Shown: in pieces, positions 1 through 5,627 of the stretch
How positions within the stretch are numbered: the stretch's first letter is position 1
Layout of the letters: each line of letters starts with the position of its first letter
NCBI GenBank assembly: GCA_017354575.1
Contig: JAFMQP010000272.1
Coordinates: 1 to 5,627 of the forward strand
DNA: 5,627 nt
Origin: Acidothermales bacterium
GTDB taxonomy: Bacteria > Actinomycetota > Actinomycetes > Streptosporangiales > WHST01
Direction: 5' to 3'
Program-made: the position numbers and the translations under genes
The notes under the pieces: model-generated
Seen by the model: the letters and a program-made list of their open reading frames with translations, nothing else
Database searches by the model: none
What the model was told of the DNA's origin: nothing

Positions 1-958
1 GCGCCACCCGCAGCGTGTCGCCGCGCCGCTCCGTCCGCCACGTCGCCACCGCCTCGCCTCCGACGATCGCCGTCGCGCGGACGACGCCGCCGCCGGGCGC
101 CACGTCCTTCGCGTGGGCGCCCACCGCGAACGTCCGGTCCCGCCAGCCGAGCAGGTACGGGTCGAACGCAGGAAGCAGTCGCGGCGCGACAGGGGGCGGG
201 TCGCCGGTGCGGACGACGTCGAGCAGACCGTCGCCCAGCTCCACCACGTCACCGGCCACGGACGCGAGTCCCGCGCGGACGTCGCGCAGCGGCAGTCCCG
301 ACCAGCCGGCGAGGTCGTCCTCGGTCGCCGGGCCGTGCGCGGCGAGATAGCGGCGCGCCAGTTCCGCCAACGCCCGGCCGCGATCGACGTGCGTCTCGGC
401 GTCCGCGGGCCAGGGGACGTACGCGGGACCGCCGTCGGCGGCCGGCCCGAGCACACAGACGCGACGCCGCGCCGCGAGCCCGATCAGGTGGATCGGCGCC
501 TGCCCTTCGGTGGGGACGCCCGCGTCCGCCAGCCGGCGTACGAGAGCCTGCCGGGACACCGGTCCGCCGCCCGCCAGGGCCTCCTCGATGACGGCGACCG
601 CGTCGTCGGCGGCGTCGGCCACACCCAGTTGACGCAGCCTGCGCTGTCCGCCGACGGACGCCCGTTCGGCCGTGAGCGCGTGCAGCCAGCCGAGGTCTCC
701 GGCCGCGACCAGGTGCAGCGTGCCGCGCATCAGCCAGGTGACCACGACCTCGCCGCGCCGCCGCGCGGCCTCGACGTCGGACAGCGCCGCCGCGGGTGCG
801 CGGGCCCGCAGCGCGAGGGTCGCCGCGTGCTGGTCCTGCGCCTGCACCGCGAGCAGGTCGTGCACGAGTGCGCCGACCGTCGTCGCGACGGGACGGTGCA
901 GCCGCTGTGCTGCGGCCCGGCGGCGGCGCAGGCCGGCGACGGAGGGCGTACGGGGCAT
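1..958 (-). CDS. Winged-helix DNA-binding protein, AlkZ/YcaQ-like (HTH_42), 3' end cut by window edge
   Basis: This is an open frame of 319 codons from ATG 958-956 to the left edge with no stop, so the C-terminus is missing. The protein resembles the winged-helix HTH_42 family, whose studied members (Streptomyces AlkZ, E. coli YcaQ/AlkX) are DNA glycosylases that unhook crosslinks or remove bulky alkylated bases. Seen in the sequence: an N-terminal Arg-rich helix (residues 11-22), a QAQ triad at 39-41, the family hallmark TWLMRGTLHLV at 74-84, and LLPAFDPYLLGW at about 261-272. The QAQ matches the catalytic Q-x-Q of AlkZ-type enzymes. No in-frame ATG or GTG was found in the roughly 40 bases upstream, and no good Shine-Dalgarno is visible, so the start rests on homology and frame. 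The gene is separated from iolD by a terminator and about 250 bases, so it is probably its own unit. Family assignment is firm. Glycosylase activity and substrate are inferred; many actinobacterial homologues are uncharacterised. Confidence 0.88.
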   Translation of the reverse strand, partial: MPRTPSVAGLRRRRAAAQRLHRPVATTVGALVHDLLAVQAQDQHAATLALRARAPAAALSDVEAARRRGEVVVTWLMRGTLHLVAAGDLGWLHALTAERASVGGQRRLRQLGVADAADDAVAVIEEALAGGGPVSRQALVRRLADAGVPTEGQAPIHLIGLAARRRVCVLGPAADGGPAYVPWPADAETHVDRGRALAELARRYLAAHGPATEDDLAGWSGLPLRDVRAGLASVAGDVVELGDGLLDVVRTGDPPPVAPRLLPAFDPYLLGWRDRTFAVGAHAKDVAPGGGVVRATAIVGGEAVATWRTERRGDTLRVA

Positions 959-1025
959 CGGCCCATCATCGGATACGGGACCTTGGTCCGTGTCGTGACG
1001 CGGCGGTCTCGGTCATGATGGTGCT

Positions 1026-1063
1026 TGTTCGGTCGGGGCCCGAACACATGGATCGAGTGTTCG
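1026..1063. promoter_or_regulatory. Array of three alternating TGTTCG half-sites upstream of the AlkZ-like gene
   Basis: TGTTCG occurs at 1026-1031, its reverse complement CGAACA at 1041-1046, and TGTTCG again at 1058-1063. This makes two overlapping inverted repeats that share the middle arm. The first has arms TGTTCGG/CCGAACA (7 bp, 7-nt gap, 1026-1046). The second has arms CGAACAC/GTGTTCG (7 bp, 9-nt gap, 1041-1063). The array lies 68-105 bases upstream of the AlkZ-like start, where an operator could sit. The arm sequence recalls the CGAAC/GTTCG arms of Gram-positive LexA boxes, but the spacing is wrong for LexA. No convincing -10/-35 pair was found nearby. The repeats are directly visible; their regulatory role is inferred. 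Confidence 0.35.
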
Positions 1064-1149
1064 CCGCGTGTCTGGTTGCGAAGCGGGTCGATCGTCGGCG
1101 AGCGCGATCCCGGAATCCCGTGCGACCCGGTTCGGGGATGTGGGAGCAC

Positions 1150-1205
1150 GGAACGGCGGGCGGAGTCGATGAGCTTGGGGCAACGACTCCGCCCCCTGCC
1201 GTTCC
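1150..1205 (-). terminator. Bulged hairpin terminator downstream of iolD
   Basis: Two nested arms form one long stem. The outer arm is 8 bp (1150-1157 GGAACGGC with 1198-1205 GCCGTTCC). The inner arm is 11 bp (1158-1168 GGGCGGAGTCG with 1184-1194 CGACTCCGCCC). A 3-nt bulge at 1195-1197 and a 15-nt loop at 1169-1183 complete the structure, giving 19 paired bases, mostly G-C. It begins 9 nt beyond the iolD stop codon on the minus strand. No U-tract follows, which is common for actinobacterial terminators. Because it is symmetric it could also act on plus-strand transcription. Confidence 0.72.
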
Positions 1206-1214
1206 CGCCCGCGA

Positions 1215-3086
1215 TCAGAGATACAGCCGCTGCTCGGCCGCCGCCTGCTCGTAGCCCTGCCTCGCCTCGCGCGTCGAGGGCAGCCCGGACGTCTCGGCGA
1301 TCGGCACGTCCCACCGCGCGCCTGACCCGCTGAACCGGCCCTGCGGGTCGACCTCGACGTGGACGACGGTGGTGTGCGGGTTCGTCTTCGCCTTCTCCAG
1401 CGCGGCACGCAGCTCGTCCGTCGTGGCCGCGTCGATCGCCTCGACGCCGAGGCTGCGCGCGTTCGCCGCGAGGTCCATCGGCACGTCGCGTTCGCCGAGC
1501 CGGCCGTCCGGCTCACGGAACCTGACCTTCGTGCCGAAGCCCTCCGTCCCGGACGCCTGCGACAGCGCGCCGATCGACCCGTAGCCACGGTTGTTCACCA
1601 GCACCACGACGATCTTCCGGTCCTCCTGCAGCGACGTGACGATGTCGGCCGACAGCATCAGCCAGGCCCCGTCGCCGATCAACGCGAACACCTCACGCGA
1701 CGGGTCGGCGAACTTCGCGCCGAGCGCGCCGGGGATCTCGAAGCCCATGCAGGAGTAGCCGTACTCCATCAGGTAGCTCTTCGGGTCGCGCGACTGCCAC
1801 AGCCGGTGCAGCTCGCCCGGCATGCTGCCGGCGGCGTTGACGACGACGTCGCGCCGGCCGGCGGCGGCGTTGACCAGACCGATCACCTCCGCCTGCGTGG
1901 GCCGGCTGTTCTCGCCCGGCGCGACCGCCGCGGCCACGTCGGCGCGCCAGCCCCGGCCCGCGCGCTCGATCTCGGCGCGGTACGCCGCGTCGGTCGCGTA
2001 CCCGTCGAGCGCGGACGTGAGCGCGCGCAGGCTCTCCCTGGCGTCCCCCGTGACCGCGACCGCGGACTCCTTCGCCGCGTCGAGCTCGGCGACGTTCAGG
2101 TTGACGAACGTGACGCCGCCGCGCCTGAACAGCGTGTTCGACCCGGTGGTGAAGTCGGTGTAGCGGGTGCCGACGCCGATCACGACGTCGGCGTCCGCGG
2201 CCAACCGGTTCGCCCATTCGGTACCGCTCACGCCGATCGCGCCGAGCGAGAGCGGGTGGTCGCACGGCAGCGATCCCTTGCCGGCCTGCGTCTCGGCAAC
2301 CGGGATGCCGGTGCCTTCCGCGAACGCGCGCAGGTCGTCGGTGGCCTCGCTGTAGATGACGCCGCCGCCGGCGATGAGCAGCGGCCGCCGCGCGTTCGCG
2401 ACGACGTGCCGCGCGCGGTCGAGTGCGTGCGTGTCAGCGCGCGGCCGCGGGATCTCCCAGACCCGTTGCCGGAACAGGCCGATCGGGAACTCGTACGCCT
2501 CGGCCTGCACGTCCTGCGGCAGCGCTACGGTGGCGGCACCGGTGTCGGCGGGACTGGTGAGAACGCGCATCGCCGAGAGCAACGCGGCCGGCAGCTGTTC
2601 CGGCCGGTTGACCCTGTCCCAGTACCTGGACACCGGCTTGAACGCGTCGTTCACCGAGACGTCCTCGGACGAGGGTGACTCGAGCTGCTGCAGCACGACG
2701 CCGGCGCGCCTGGTGGCGAAGATGTCGCCGGGCAGCAGCAGGACGGGCAGCCGGTTGATCGTCGCTAGCGCGGCGCCGGTGACCATGTTGGTGGCGCCAG
2801 GGCCGATCGAGCTGGTGCACGCGAACGTGCCCATCCGGTTGCGCATCTTGGCGTAGCCGGACGCCATGTGCACCATGGCCTGTTCGTTGCGTACGGGGAT
2901 GTAACGGAGGTCGTCCCGGTACTCGAGCAGTGCCTGGCCGACGCCGGCGAGGTTGCCGTGGCCGAAGATCCCGAACACGCCGGCGAAGAACGGCGTGGGC
3001 TCGGCGCCGTCTCGCGCTACTCGTTGCGCGGCCAGGAACCGGACGAGTGCCTGCGACGTGGTCAGCCGGATGCCCGTGGACGCCAT
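1215..3086 (-). CDS. iolD: IolD-family ThDP enzyme, 3D-(3,5/4)-trihydroxycyclohexane-1,2-dione acylhydrolase
   Basis: The 623-residue product matches the usual IolD length (about 620-645). IolD is a cytosolic thiamine-diphosphate enzyme of myo-inositol catabolism. It hydrolytically opens the ring of 3D-(3,5/4)-trihydroxycyclohexane-1,2-dione to 5-deoxyglucuronate, the substrate of IolB. Numbered from ATG 3086: an N-terminal ThDP (PYR) domain at about 35-170 with FGIFGHGN at 38-45, the cofactor-activating Glu68 in RNEQAM, and SIGPGATNMVTGAALATI nearby; a central domain at about 215-350; and a C-terminal PP domain at about 405-570 with the ThDP/Mg motif GDGAW (471-475) through NNRGYGSI (498-505). 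The tail RWDVPIAETS is also family-like. The start is ATG 3086 because GGAGG sits 8 nt upstream; the in-frame TTG at 3101 overlaps that ribosome site. The gene lies 57 nt after the cupin on the same strand and ends just before a hairpin terminator. No other iol gene is visible, so a specialised paralogue acting on a related cyclic dione is possible. Confidence 0.9.
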   Translation of the reverse strand: MASTGIRLTTSQALVRFLAAQRVARDGAEPTPFFAGVFGIFGHGNLAGVGQALLEYRDDLRYIPVRNEQAMVHMASGYAKMRNRMGTFACTSSIGPGATNMVTGAALATINRLPVLLLPGDIFATRRAGVVLQQLESPSSEDVSVNDAFKPVSRYWDRVNRPEQLPAALLSAMRVLTSPADTGAATVALPQDVQAEAYEFPIGLFRQRVWEIPRPRADTHALDRARHVVANARRPLLIAGGGVIYSEATDDLRAFAEGTGIPVAETQAGKGSLPCDHPLSLGAIGVSGTEWANRLAADADVVIGVGTRYTDFTTGSNTLFRRGGVTFVNLNVAELDAAKESAVAVTGDARESLRALTSALDGYATDAAYRAEIERAGRGWRADVAAAVAPGENSRPTQAEVIGLVNAAAGRRDVVVNAAGSMPGELHRLWQSRDPKSYLMEYGYSCMGFEIPGALGAKFADPSREVFALIGDGAWLMLSADIVTSLQEDRKIVVVLVNNRGYGSIGALSQASGTEGFGTKVRFREPDGRLGERDVPMDLAANARSLGVEAIDAATTDELRAALEKAKTNPHTTVVHVEVDPQGRFSGSGARWDVPIAETSGLPSTREARQGYEQAAAEQRLYL

Positions 3087-3094
3087 CGCTCGTT

Positions 3095-3099
3095 CCTCC
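3095..3099 (-). promoter_or_regulatory. Ribosome binding site that fixes the iolD start
   Basis: GGAGG on the minus strand lies 8 nt before ATG 3086-3084. It overlaps an in-frame TTG (3101-3099) that would otherwise extend the protein by five residues (MEERA). The site therefore favours the ATG. Confidence 0.8.
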
Positions 3100-3143
3100 A
3101 ACTCGCTCCCTGCCTCAGTACGACAAGGGAACCACCTGCCGGG

Positions 3144-3515
3144 TCATCGGGACCAGGGCGGTACGACGCGCGCGCCGTTCATCGTCGCGGTGACGCCCGC
3201 CGACGTGCAGACCAGGGCGGTCGCGGGCTCGGCGCCGGCGTTGCCGAGCGCGAACGGGACGCCCGCCGGTACCGCAAGGACGTCCCCGCTGCCGACGGTC
3301 ACCGGATCGCCGTCGAGATGACCGCTGAGCGTTCCCCTCTGCACGACGAATACCTCCTCGCGGTCGACGGTGTGCGCCTGCGCCGGGCCGCCCGGCGGCA
3401 CGGTGAGGGACCAGATCGCGAGCTCCGTGCTGCCCCTGCTGGGGACGGCGAGCGGGCGGGCGACGACGCCGTGCGCCTCGATGACGGGCGCGTCGGCGTG
3501 GGTGATGAGCGGCAT
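3144..3515 (-). CDS. Small single-domain cupin protein with degenerate metal-binding motifs
   Basis: The 123-residue soluble protein has one cupin barrel and no signal peptide or membrane segment. Cupin motif 1 is seen as PPGGPAQAHTVDREEVFVVQRG (split here: PPGGPAQAHTV at 40-50 and DREEVFVVQRG at 51-61). Motif 2 is GDVLAVPAGVPFALGN at 77-92. Against the canonical pattern, His48 and Glu54 are kept. The second motif-1 histidine position is Val50 and the motif-2 histidine position is Phe88, so two of four usual metal ligands are absent. Substrate binding or sensing without classical metal chemistry is therefore as likely as catalysis. The start is ATG 3515, with GGAGG 6 nt upstream. It is the first gene of a probable cupin-iolD operon divergent from marR, so a role on the same substrate class as the IolD-like enzyme is a reasonable guess. 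It is not IolB, which is about twice as long. The exact function is unknown. Confidence 0.85.
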   Translation of the reverse strand: MPLITHADAPVIEAHGVVARPLAVPSRGSTELAIWSLTVPPGGPAQAHTVDREEVFVVQRGTLSGHLDGDPVTVGSGDVLAVPAGVPFALGNAGAEPATALVCTSAGVTATMNGARVVPPWSR

Positions 3516-3521
3516 GCCGGA

Positions 3522-3526
3522 CCTCC
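3522..3526 (-). promoter_or_regulatory. Ribosome binding site of the cupin gene
   Basis: A perfect GGAGG on the minus strand lies 6 nt before ATG 3515-3513. It supports this start over upstream in-frame possibilities in the short divergent spacer. Confidence 0.8.
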
Positions 3527-3532
3527 GATATA

Positions 3533-3570
3533 GTCAAGGCGCTTGTCGATCGACAGTAAAGCAGCTTGAC
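3533..3570. promoter_or_regulatory. Candidate MarR operator in the marR / cupin-iolD divergent spacer
   Basis: The core is a perfect 12-bp palindrome, TGTCGATCGACA, at 3544-3555. It is nested within outer inverted arms GTCAAG (3533-3538) and CTTGAC (3565-3570), whose centre is only 2 bp from the core centre. The left outer arm also forms a near-palindrome with CTTGTC at 3542-3547 (gap of 3, one mismatch). GCTTGTCGAT at 3541-3550 recurs as GCTTGACGGT at 3564-3573 (8 of 10 identical, 23-bp period, about two helical turns). MarR-family dimers typically bind palindromes of 16-20 bp between divergent genes, which fits this position. A TATAGT hexamer at 3529-3534 on the plus strand could be a -10 box for marR, but no matching -35 is evident. 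The repeats are visible; the binding protein is inferred. Confidence 0.55.
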
Positions 3571-3574
3571 GGTT

Positions 3575-3579
3575 GGAGG
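3575..3579 (+). promoter_or_regulatory. Ribosome binding site that fixes the marR start
   Basis: GGAGG lies 8 nt before ATG 3588. The alternative in-frame TTG at 3573 overlaps this site, so it is unlikely to be the start. Confidence 0.78.
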
Positions 3580-3587
3580 CAAGAGGG

Positions 3588-4037
3588 ATGTCCGGACGCG
3601 GCGAGCTCGCCGTCCTGCTGGCGACGGCGTACCGGGTCACGGTGGACGACCTGCACCGGCACCTGGCGGACGTGGGCCACCCGGGCCTGCGGCCCGCGCA
3701 CGGCTTCGCGTTCTGGTACCTGTCGCACCACGACGACGCCACCAGCGTCGACCTGGCGGCACATCTCGGCGTGACCAAGCAGGCCGCCGCACAGCTGGTC
3801 GACGAGCTCGACCGGCTGGGCTACGTCACCCGGGGGGTGCACCCGCGCGACCGCCGGGCCCGCACCGTCCGGCTGACCGCCAAGGGGCGCCACTGCGTCG
3901 AGCAGGTGGTCGCGTACTGGGCGGACCGGGAGCGCCGCTGGGCCAAGCTCGTCGGCCCTAGCGACCTGCGGACTGTGCGCAACGCGCTCCGGGCCTACGT
4001 GGCGGACGCCCCCACCGGCCTGAAGCCCCGCTGGTGA
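3588..4037 (+). CDS. MarR-family winged-helix transcriptional regulator
   Basis: The 149-residue protein has the usual MarR length. Helix 1 (residues about 5-29) starts the dimerisation region. The winged helix-turn-helix follows: TSVDLAAHLGVTKQAAAQLV (52-71) contains the helix-turn-helix with its recognition helix, then DELDRLGYVTRGVHPRDRRA (72-91) leads into the wing, ending in RTVRLTAKG (92-100) with the family's typical D-x-R-R-x-R pattern. The C-terminal helix (about 101-140) would complete the dimer interface. It is a cytosolic DNA-binding regulator, usually a repressor released by a small ligand. The start is ATG 3588, chosen by the GGAGG 8 nt upstream; an in-frame TTG at 3573 overlaps that site. 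It is divergent from cupin-iolD across 72 bp containing a perfect palindrome, so autoregulation plus control of cupin-iolD is the likely role. The ligand is unknown; an inositol-derived dione or its product is a guess from context. Confidence 0.9.
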   Translation: MSGRGELAVLLATAYRVTVDDLHRHLADVGHPGLRPAHGFAFWYLSHHDDATSVDLAAHLGVTKQAAAQLVDELDRLGYVTRGVHPRDRRARTVRLTAKGRHCVEQVVAYWADRERRWAKLVGPSDLRTVRNALRAYVADAPTGLKPRW

Positions 4038-4066
4038 CGTCGCCACCTCACGGGAGACATGGGCGG

Positions 4067-5627
4067 TCAACCCGCCGCGATGGGGGCGGTGAGGTTCTCC
4101 TCCGGGATGCCGAAGCCGTCCACGAGCAGGCGGGCGTGCGGGCGCAGCTCGGCGCACAGCTCGTTGACGTTCGCGATCACCGCCTTCGCGCGCTCCGGTG
4201 ACAGCCGGCCGTGCTCCAGGAACCAGGCGCGGTCACGCTCGATCCGCGACAGCGCGTGCAGCGCACACACCTTTGCCAGCAACGGTTTCAGCGACTCGTC
4301 CGCACGCTCGACCGCCTCGACGAACGCCTCCAGCACGATGCGCTCGACATGCGCACGCGCCGCCAGCAGCACGTGGTCCTGTGCGTCGTTGAACACCTCG
4401 AACGCGTCCCGCCCGGCGTCGACGCCCTTCTTCAGCCGGCGGGCGAGCGCGGCGATGACGTGCTGCTCGCGCCAGGTGAACAGCTCCAGGTGGTACCGGC
4501 GGTCGCGCAGGTCGCGCTCCGTCCGGGGGAGCGCGTCGACCAGCCGCTGGGTCAGGGCACGCGCCGCCGTCGTCTCCAGCACGGTCTCGACGACCTGGCC
4601 GGTGACGTACCGCACCATGCCGCGGGTGTCGAGCTCGCCGAAGTCGTCGCGGTAGTTGGTGAGCAGGCCCTTGGCGACCAGTTGCAGCAGCACCGTGTTG
4701 TCGCCCTCGAACGTGGTGAACACGTCGGTGTCGGCCTTGAGCCCAGCGATCTGGTTCACCGACAGGTATCCCGCGCCGCCGCACGCCTCGCGGCAGGTCT
4801 GGATCGTCTCGGACGCGTGCCAGGTGCCGAGCGACTTGATGCCGGCGGCGTTCGACTCCAGCTGCCGCTGGTCGTGGTCGGAGTGGTCGGGCCGGGCGAG
4901 CACGTCGGCCAGCTCGGTCACCAGCTCGTCCTGGGCGAAGTGGAACGCGTACGTCGTCGCGAGCGCCGGCAGCAGCCGCCGTTGGTGCTGCCGGTAGTCG
5001 AGCAGGGTCACCTCGGTGCCGTCCGGCGCGGCGAACTGCCGCCGCCGCTCGCCGTAGCCGACCGCGATCGCGAGGGCCAGCTGCGCCGCGTTGGTGGCAC
5101 CGCCGGCGACGCTGATCCGGCCCTGAACGAGGGTGCCGAGCATGGTGAAGAACCGGCGGCTCTTGCTCTCGATCGGGCTGGTGTACGTGCCGTCGGCCTC
5201 GACGTCGGCGTACCTGTTGAGCAGCGCCGTACGCGGCACCCGCACATGGTCGAACCAGATGCGCCCGTTGTCGACGCCGTTGAGCCCGGCCTTGCGCCCG
5301 CAGTCCTCGATGCGGACGCCGTCGCACGCGGCGCCGTCCGGTGTGCGGATCGGTACGAGGAACGCGTGCACGCCGTGGTCCTCACCACGCGTCCGCAACT
5401 GCGCGAACACCACCGCCATCTGGCCGTCGCGCGCGGCGTTGCCGATGTAGTCCTTGCGCGCGGAGTCGGTCGGCGTGTGCACGACGAACTCCTCGGCGTC
5501 CGGGTCGTAGGTCGCCGTCGTCTCGAGCGACTGCACGTCCGAGCCGTGCCCCGTCTCGGTCATCGCGAAGCAGCCAGGCAGGTCGAGCGAGACGATCCGC
5601 GCCAGGTGCTCCTCGTGGTGCCTGCGG
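4067..5627 (-). CDS. Acyl-CoA oxidase/dehydrogenase-like flavoenzyme, 5' end cut by window edge
   Basis: The frame is open from the right edge to TGA 4069-4067, giving 519 visible residues; the start and N-terminal helical domain lie outside. ATG 5563 is internal (CFAMTETGHGSDVQ), since coding similarity continues upstream to the edge. Seen in the sequence, numbered from the edge: the flavin/acyl-CoA beta-domain with CFAMTETGHGSDVQ at 20-33 and ETTATYDP at 36-43; the central helical domain with QGRISVAGGATNAAQLAL at about 168-185 and CREACGGAGYLSVNQIAGLK at 278-297; and FTTFEGDNTVLL at 303-314, whose Glu307 occupies the catalytic-base position of acyl-CoA oxidases (YEGxNTV). An ACOX-type C-terminal helical domain follows, ending DGFGIPEENLTAPIAAG. 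Predicted role: FAD-dependent alpha,beta-desaturation of acyl-CoA thioesters in fatty-acid beta-oxidation in the cytosol. Oxidase and dehydrogenase cannot be told apart here. It converges on marR across 29 bp and has no evident link to the inositol genes. Confidence 0.88.
   Translation of the reverse strand, partial: RRHHEEHLARIVSLDLPGCFAMTETGHGSDVQSLETTATYDPDAEEFVVHTPTDSARKDYIGNAARDGQMAVVFAQLRTRGEDHGVHAFLVPIRTPDGAACDGVRIEDCGRKAGLNGVDNGRIWFDHVRVPRTALLNRYADVEADGTYTSPIESKSRRFFTMLGTLVQGRISVAGGATNAAQLALAIAVGYGERRRQFAAPDGTEVTLLDYRQHQRRLLPALATTYAFHFAQDELVTELADVLARPDHSDHDQRQLESNAAGIKSLGTWHASETIQTCREACGGAGYLSVNQIAGLKADTDVFTTFEGDNTVLLQLVAKGLLTNYRDDFGELDTRGMVRYVTGQVVETVLETTAARALTQRLVDALPRTERDLRDRRYHLELFTWREQHVIAALARRLKKGVDAGRDAFEVFNDAQDHVLLAARAHVERIVLEAFVEAVERADESLKPLLAKVCALHALSRIERDRAWFLEHGRLSPERAKAVIANVNELCAELRPHARLLVDGFGIPEENLTAPIAAG

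Noticed and set aside
966..1016. Possible 16-codon upstream ORF before the AlkZ-like gene
   Set aside because: It opens with ATG and stops 8 nt before the real start, but it has no clear Shine-Dalgarno and chance short frames are common in this DNA.
1041..1063. LexA/SOS box upstream of the AlkZ-like gene
   Set aside because: The arms CGAAC/GTTCG are right, but they are 13 nt apart instead of 4, so this is not a standard LexA site.
730..1314. 194-codon minus-strand frame across the iolD/AlkZ-like intergenic region
   Set aside because: It overlaps both real genes out of frame and spans the terminator hairpin, and it has no recognisable protein features.
1359..2678. 439-codon plus-strand open frame antisense to iolD
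   Set aside because: Arg/Val/Asp-rich, low-complexity translation with no recognisable family. It is a typical shadow frame of a high-GC gene, and the opposite strand has clear IolD homology.
3528..3548. A -10/-35 promoter for cupin-iolD using TATATC on the minus strand
   Set aside because: The hexamer is so close to the GGAGG that transcription would begin inside the ribosome site, and the -35 match is poor.
4062..4076. Convergent terminator between marR and the acyl-CoA oxidase-like gene
   Set aside because: Only a 5-bp GGCGG/CCGCC stem overlapping the stop codon of the minus-strand gene; too weak to call as a terminator.
4059..4655. 198-codon plus-strand frame antisense to the acyl-CoA oxidase-like gene
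   Set aside because: Ser/Arg-rich composition with no domain, fully antisense to a well-supported gene.
4233..5327. 364-codon minus-strand frame overlapping the acyl-CoA oxidase-like gene
   Set aside because: Arg-rich shadow in another frame of the same strand; the true frame carries the flavoenzyme motifs.

Overview
This window is high-GC DNA with strongly G/C-biased third codon positions, Shine-Dalgarno-led ATG starts and a hairpin terminator without a U-tract. Together with the protein families present, this points to the chromosome of an actinomycete. The genus cannot be read from the sequence. No rRNA, tRNA, CRISPR array, insertion sequence or phage gene was seen.

Layout from left to right: (1) Positions 1-958, minus strand, hold a winged-helix protein of the AlkZ/YcaQ (HTH_42) DNA-glycosylase-like family, cut by the left edge so its C-terminus is missing. 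(2) Positions 959-1214 are intergenic. They hold several inverted repeats upstream of gene 1 and a strong bulged hairpin (1150-1205) that probably ends the iolD transcript. (3) Positions 1215-3086, minus, hold a thiamine-diphosphate enzyme of the IolD family (myo-inositol catabolism). (4) Positions 3144-3515, minus, hold a small single-domain cupin. (5) Positions 3516-3587 are a compact divergent control region with a perfect 12-bp palindrome nested between GTCAAG and CTTGAC arms. (6) Positions 3588-4037, plus, hold a MarR-family regulator. (7) Positions 4067-5627, minus, hold an acyl-CoA oxidase/dehydrogenase-like flavoenzyme, cut by the right edge so its N-terminus is missing.

The probable functional unit is cupin-iolD, transcribed leftward as an operon (57-nt gap, each gene with its own GGAGG) and divergent from marR. 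The shared 72-bp spacer carries a good candidate MarR operator, so the simplest model is that MarR controls both itself and cupin-iolD. None of the usual inositol partners (iolB, iolC, iolE, iolG, iolA) is visible, so this iolD is isolated within the window. Either the rest of the pathway lies elsewhere or this is a specialised paralogue. The acyl-CoA oxidase-like gene converges on marR across 29 bp and shows no obvious functional link. The AlkZ-like gene lies beyond the terminator and appears to be a separate transcription unit.

I found no clearly unprecedented system. The most interesting points are the isolated cupin-iolD/MarR module with its operator-like array, and a cupin that lacks two of the usual four metal ligands.
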